Source: Breoghania corrubedonensis (GTDB lineage Bacteria; Pseudomonadota; Alphaproteobacteria; Rhizobiales; Stappiaceae). Taken from it: a stretch of 64,000 nt of DNA. Positions within the stretch are counted from its first letter, which is position 1, and every line of letters begins with the position of its first letter. The DNA lies in assembly GCF_003053845.1 (NCBI RefSeq), contig NZ_QAYG01000003.1, positions 339,144 to 403,143 on the forward strand, in the 5' to 3' direction. The notes below the pieces were generated by a model. That model was not told where the DNA came from. It did not search any database and saw only the letters and a program-made list of their open reading frames with translations. Shown in pieces: positions 63,867 to 64,000 of the stretch. The translations under genes were made by a program, and so were the position numbers.

Positions 63867-63894
63867 TTGCACCGGTGTCTGAATCTGCTATGAA
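63867..63894 (+). promoter_or_regulatory. Promoter for tRNA-Lys
   Basis: TTGCAC at 63867-63872 and TATGAA at 63889-63894 are 16 bases apart, and the -10 element ends 13 bases before the first tRNA base. Spacing fits a short tRNA leader. Confidence 0.55.
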
Positions 63895-63907
63895 ACCGGC
63901 ACATCGG

Positions 63908-63949
63908 GAGCCCGTAGCTCAGCTGGTAGAGCAACTGACTTTTAATCAG
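63908..63949 (+). tRNA. tRNA-Lys (UUU), 5' part only, interrupted in the anticodon arm
   Basis: The sequence gives a perfect tRNA 5' half: acceptor strand GAGCCCG (63908-63914), D arm GCTC-AGCTGGTA-GAGC (63917-63932), anticodon stem ACTGA and loop CTTTTAA with anticodon TTT at 63941-63943. The 3' anticodon strand reads TCAG (63946-63949), but the fifth base is A instead of the T needed to pair. Everything after is AT-rich and has no variable loop, T arm or acceptor 3' strand. The gene is thus broken or interrupted at 63949/63950. Confidence 0.85.
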
Positions 63950-64000
63950 ATTTTCTTTCAATAAAATCAAATATTTGGCTGTAAATTTTGAATTTGCCTG
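63950..64000. mobile_element. AT-rich DNA at the interrupted tRNA, probable edge of an inserted element
   Basis: 63951-64000 holds 12 G or C in 50 bases (24%), against a strongly GC-rich window. Right at the junction GATTTT (63949-63954) pairs with AAAATC (63963-63968), and AAATT...AATTT follows, giving inverted repeats of the sort seen at attachment sites. tRNA anticodon arms are classic integrase targets. Only the edge is visible, so the element type is unknown. Confidence 0.55.

Noticed and set aside
63908..64000. Group I intron in tRNA-Lys as the preferred explanation
   Set aside because: Known tRNA introns split the anticodon loop, whereas similarity here continues through four bases of the 3' stem. 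The extreme AT content also differs from the host. It is kept as an alternative, not chosen.

Overview
The window is GC-rich chromosomal DNA from an alphaproteobacterium, most likely of the order Hyphomicrobiales (Rhizobiales). Three things point there: the gene order; short alphaproteobacterial forms such as a 441-residue ProS without an editing insertion; and LexA operators of the GTTC-N7-GTTC type. Genus and family cannot be fixed from the sequence. Nearly all of the window is conserved core genome.

Layout. 1-630 is gene-free and holds a 13-bp inverted repeat and a perfect 21-base palindrome. 631-16223 is a complete 14-gene complex I operon (nuoA-N) with two extra small genes: a decapeptide-repeat protein between nuoF and nuoG, and a two-helix membrane protein between nuoH and nuoI. 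birA, RNase J, methylmalonyl-CoA epimerase and a DUF1467 membrane protein follow. A structured 889-base gap precedes proS, lolC, lolD and a patatin-like gene. An 828-base gap before dnaE carries a perfect LexA operator and a 32-codon membrane ORF. Then come rpsB-tsf-pyrH-frr-uppS-cdsA-dxr-rseP-bamA-lpxD-fabZ-lpxA-lpxI-lpxB, which cover translation, nucleotide supply, isoprenoid and phospholipid synthesis, outer-membrane protein assembly and lipid A synthesis.

On the minus strand lie gltA, gltX, lexA, fpr, moeA, moaC, trpC, trpD and a PpiD-type foldase. comEC lies between gltX and lexA on the plus strand. The window closes on the plus strand with tpiA, secG, pyrG, an unrecognised small gene, a VOC-family gene and the 5' part of a tRNA-Lys gene. 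That tRNA is cut in its anticodon arm and followed by about 24% GC DNA, which looks like the edge of an inserted element extending past the window.

Most worth following: the interrupted tRNA-Lys; the LexA-controlled 32-residue membrane ORF, which resembles the Caulobacter SidA type of SOS division inhibitor in size and logic; the two extra small genes in the nuo operon; a possible minus-strand small RNA near 20200-20400; and a small dispersed intergenic repeat with three copies here.
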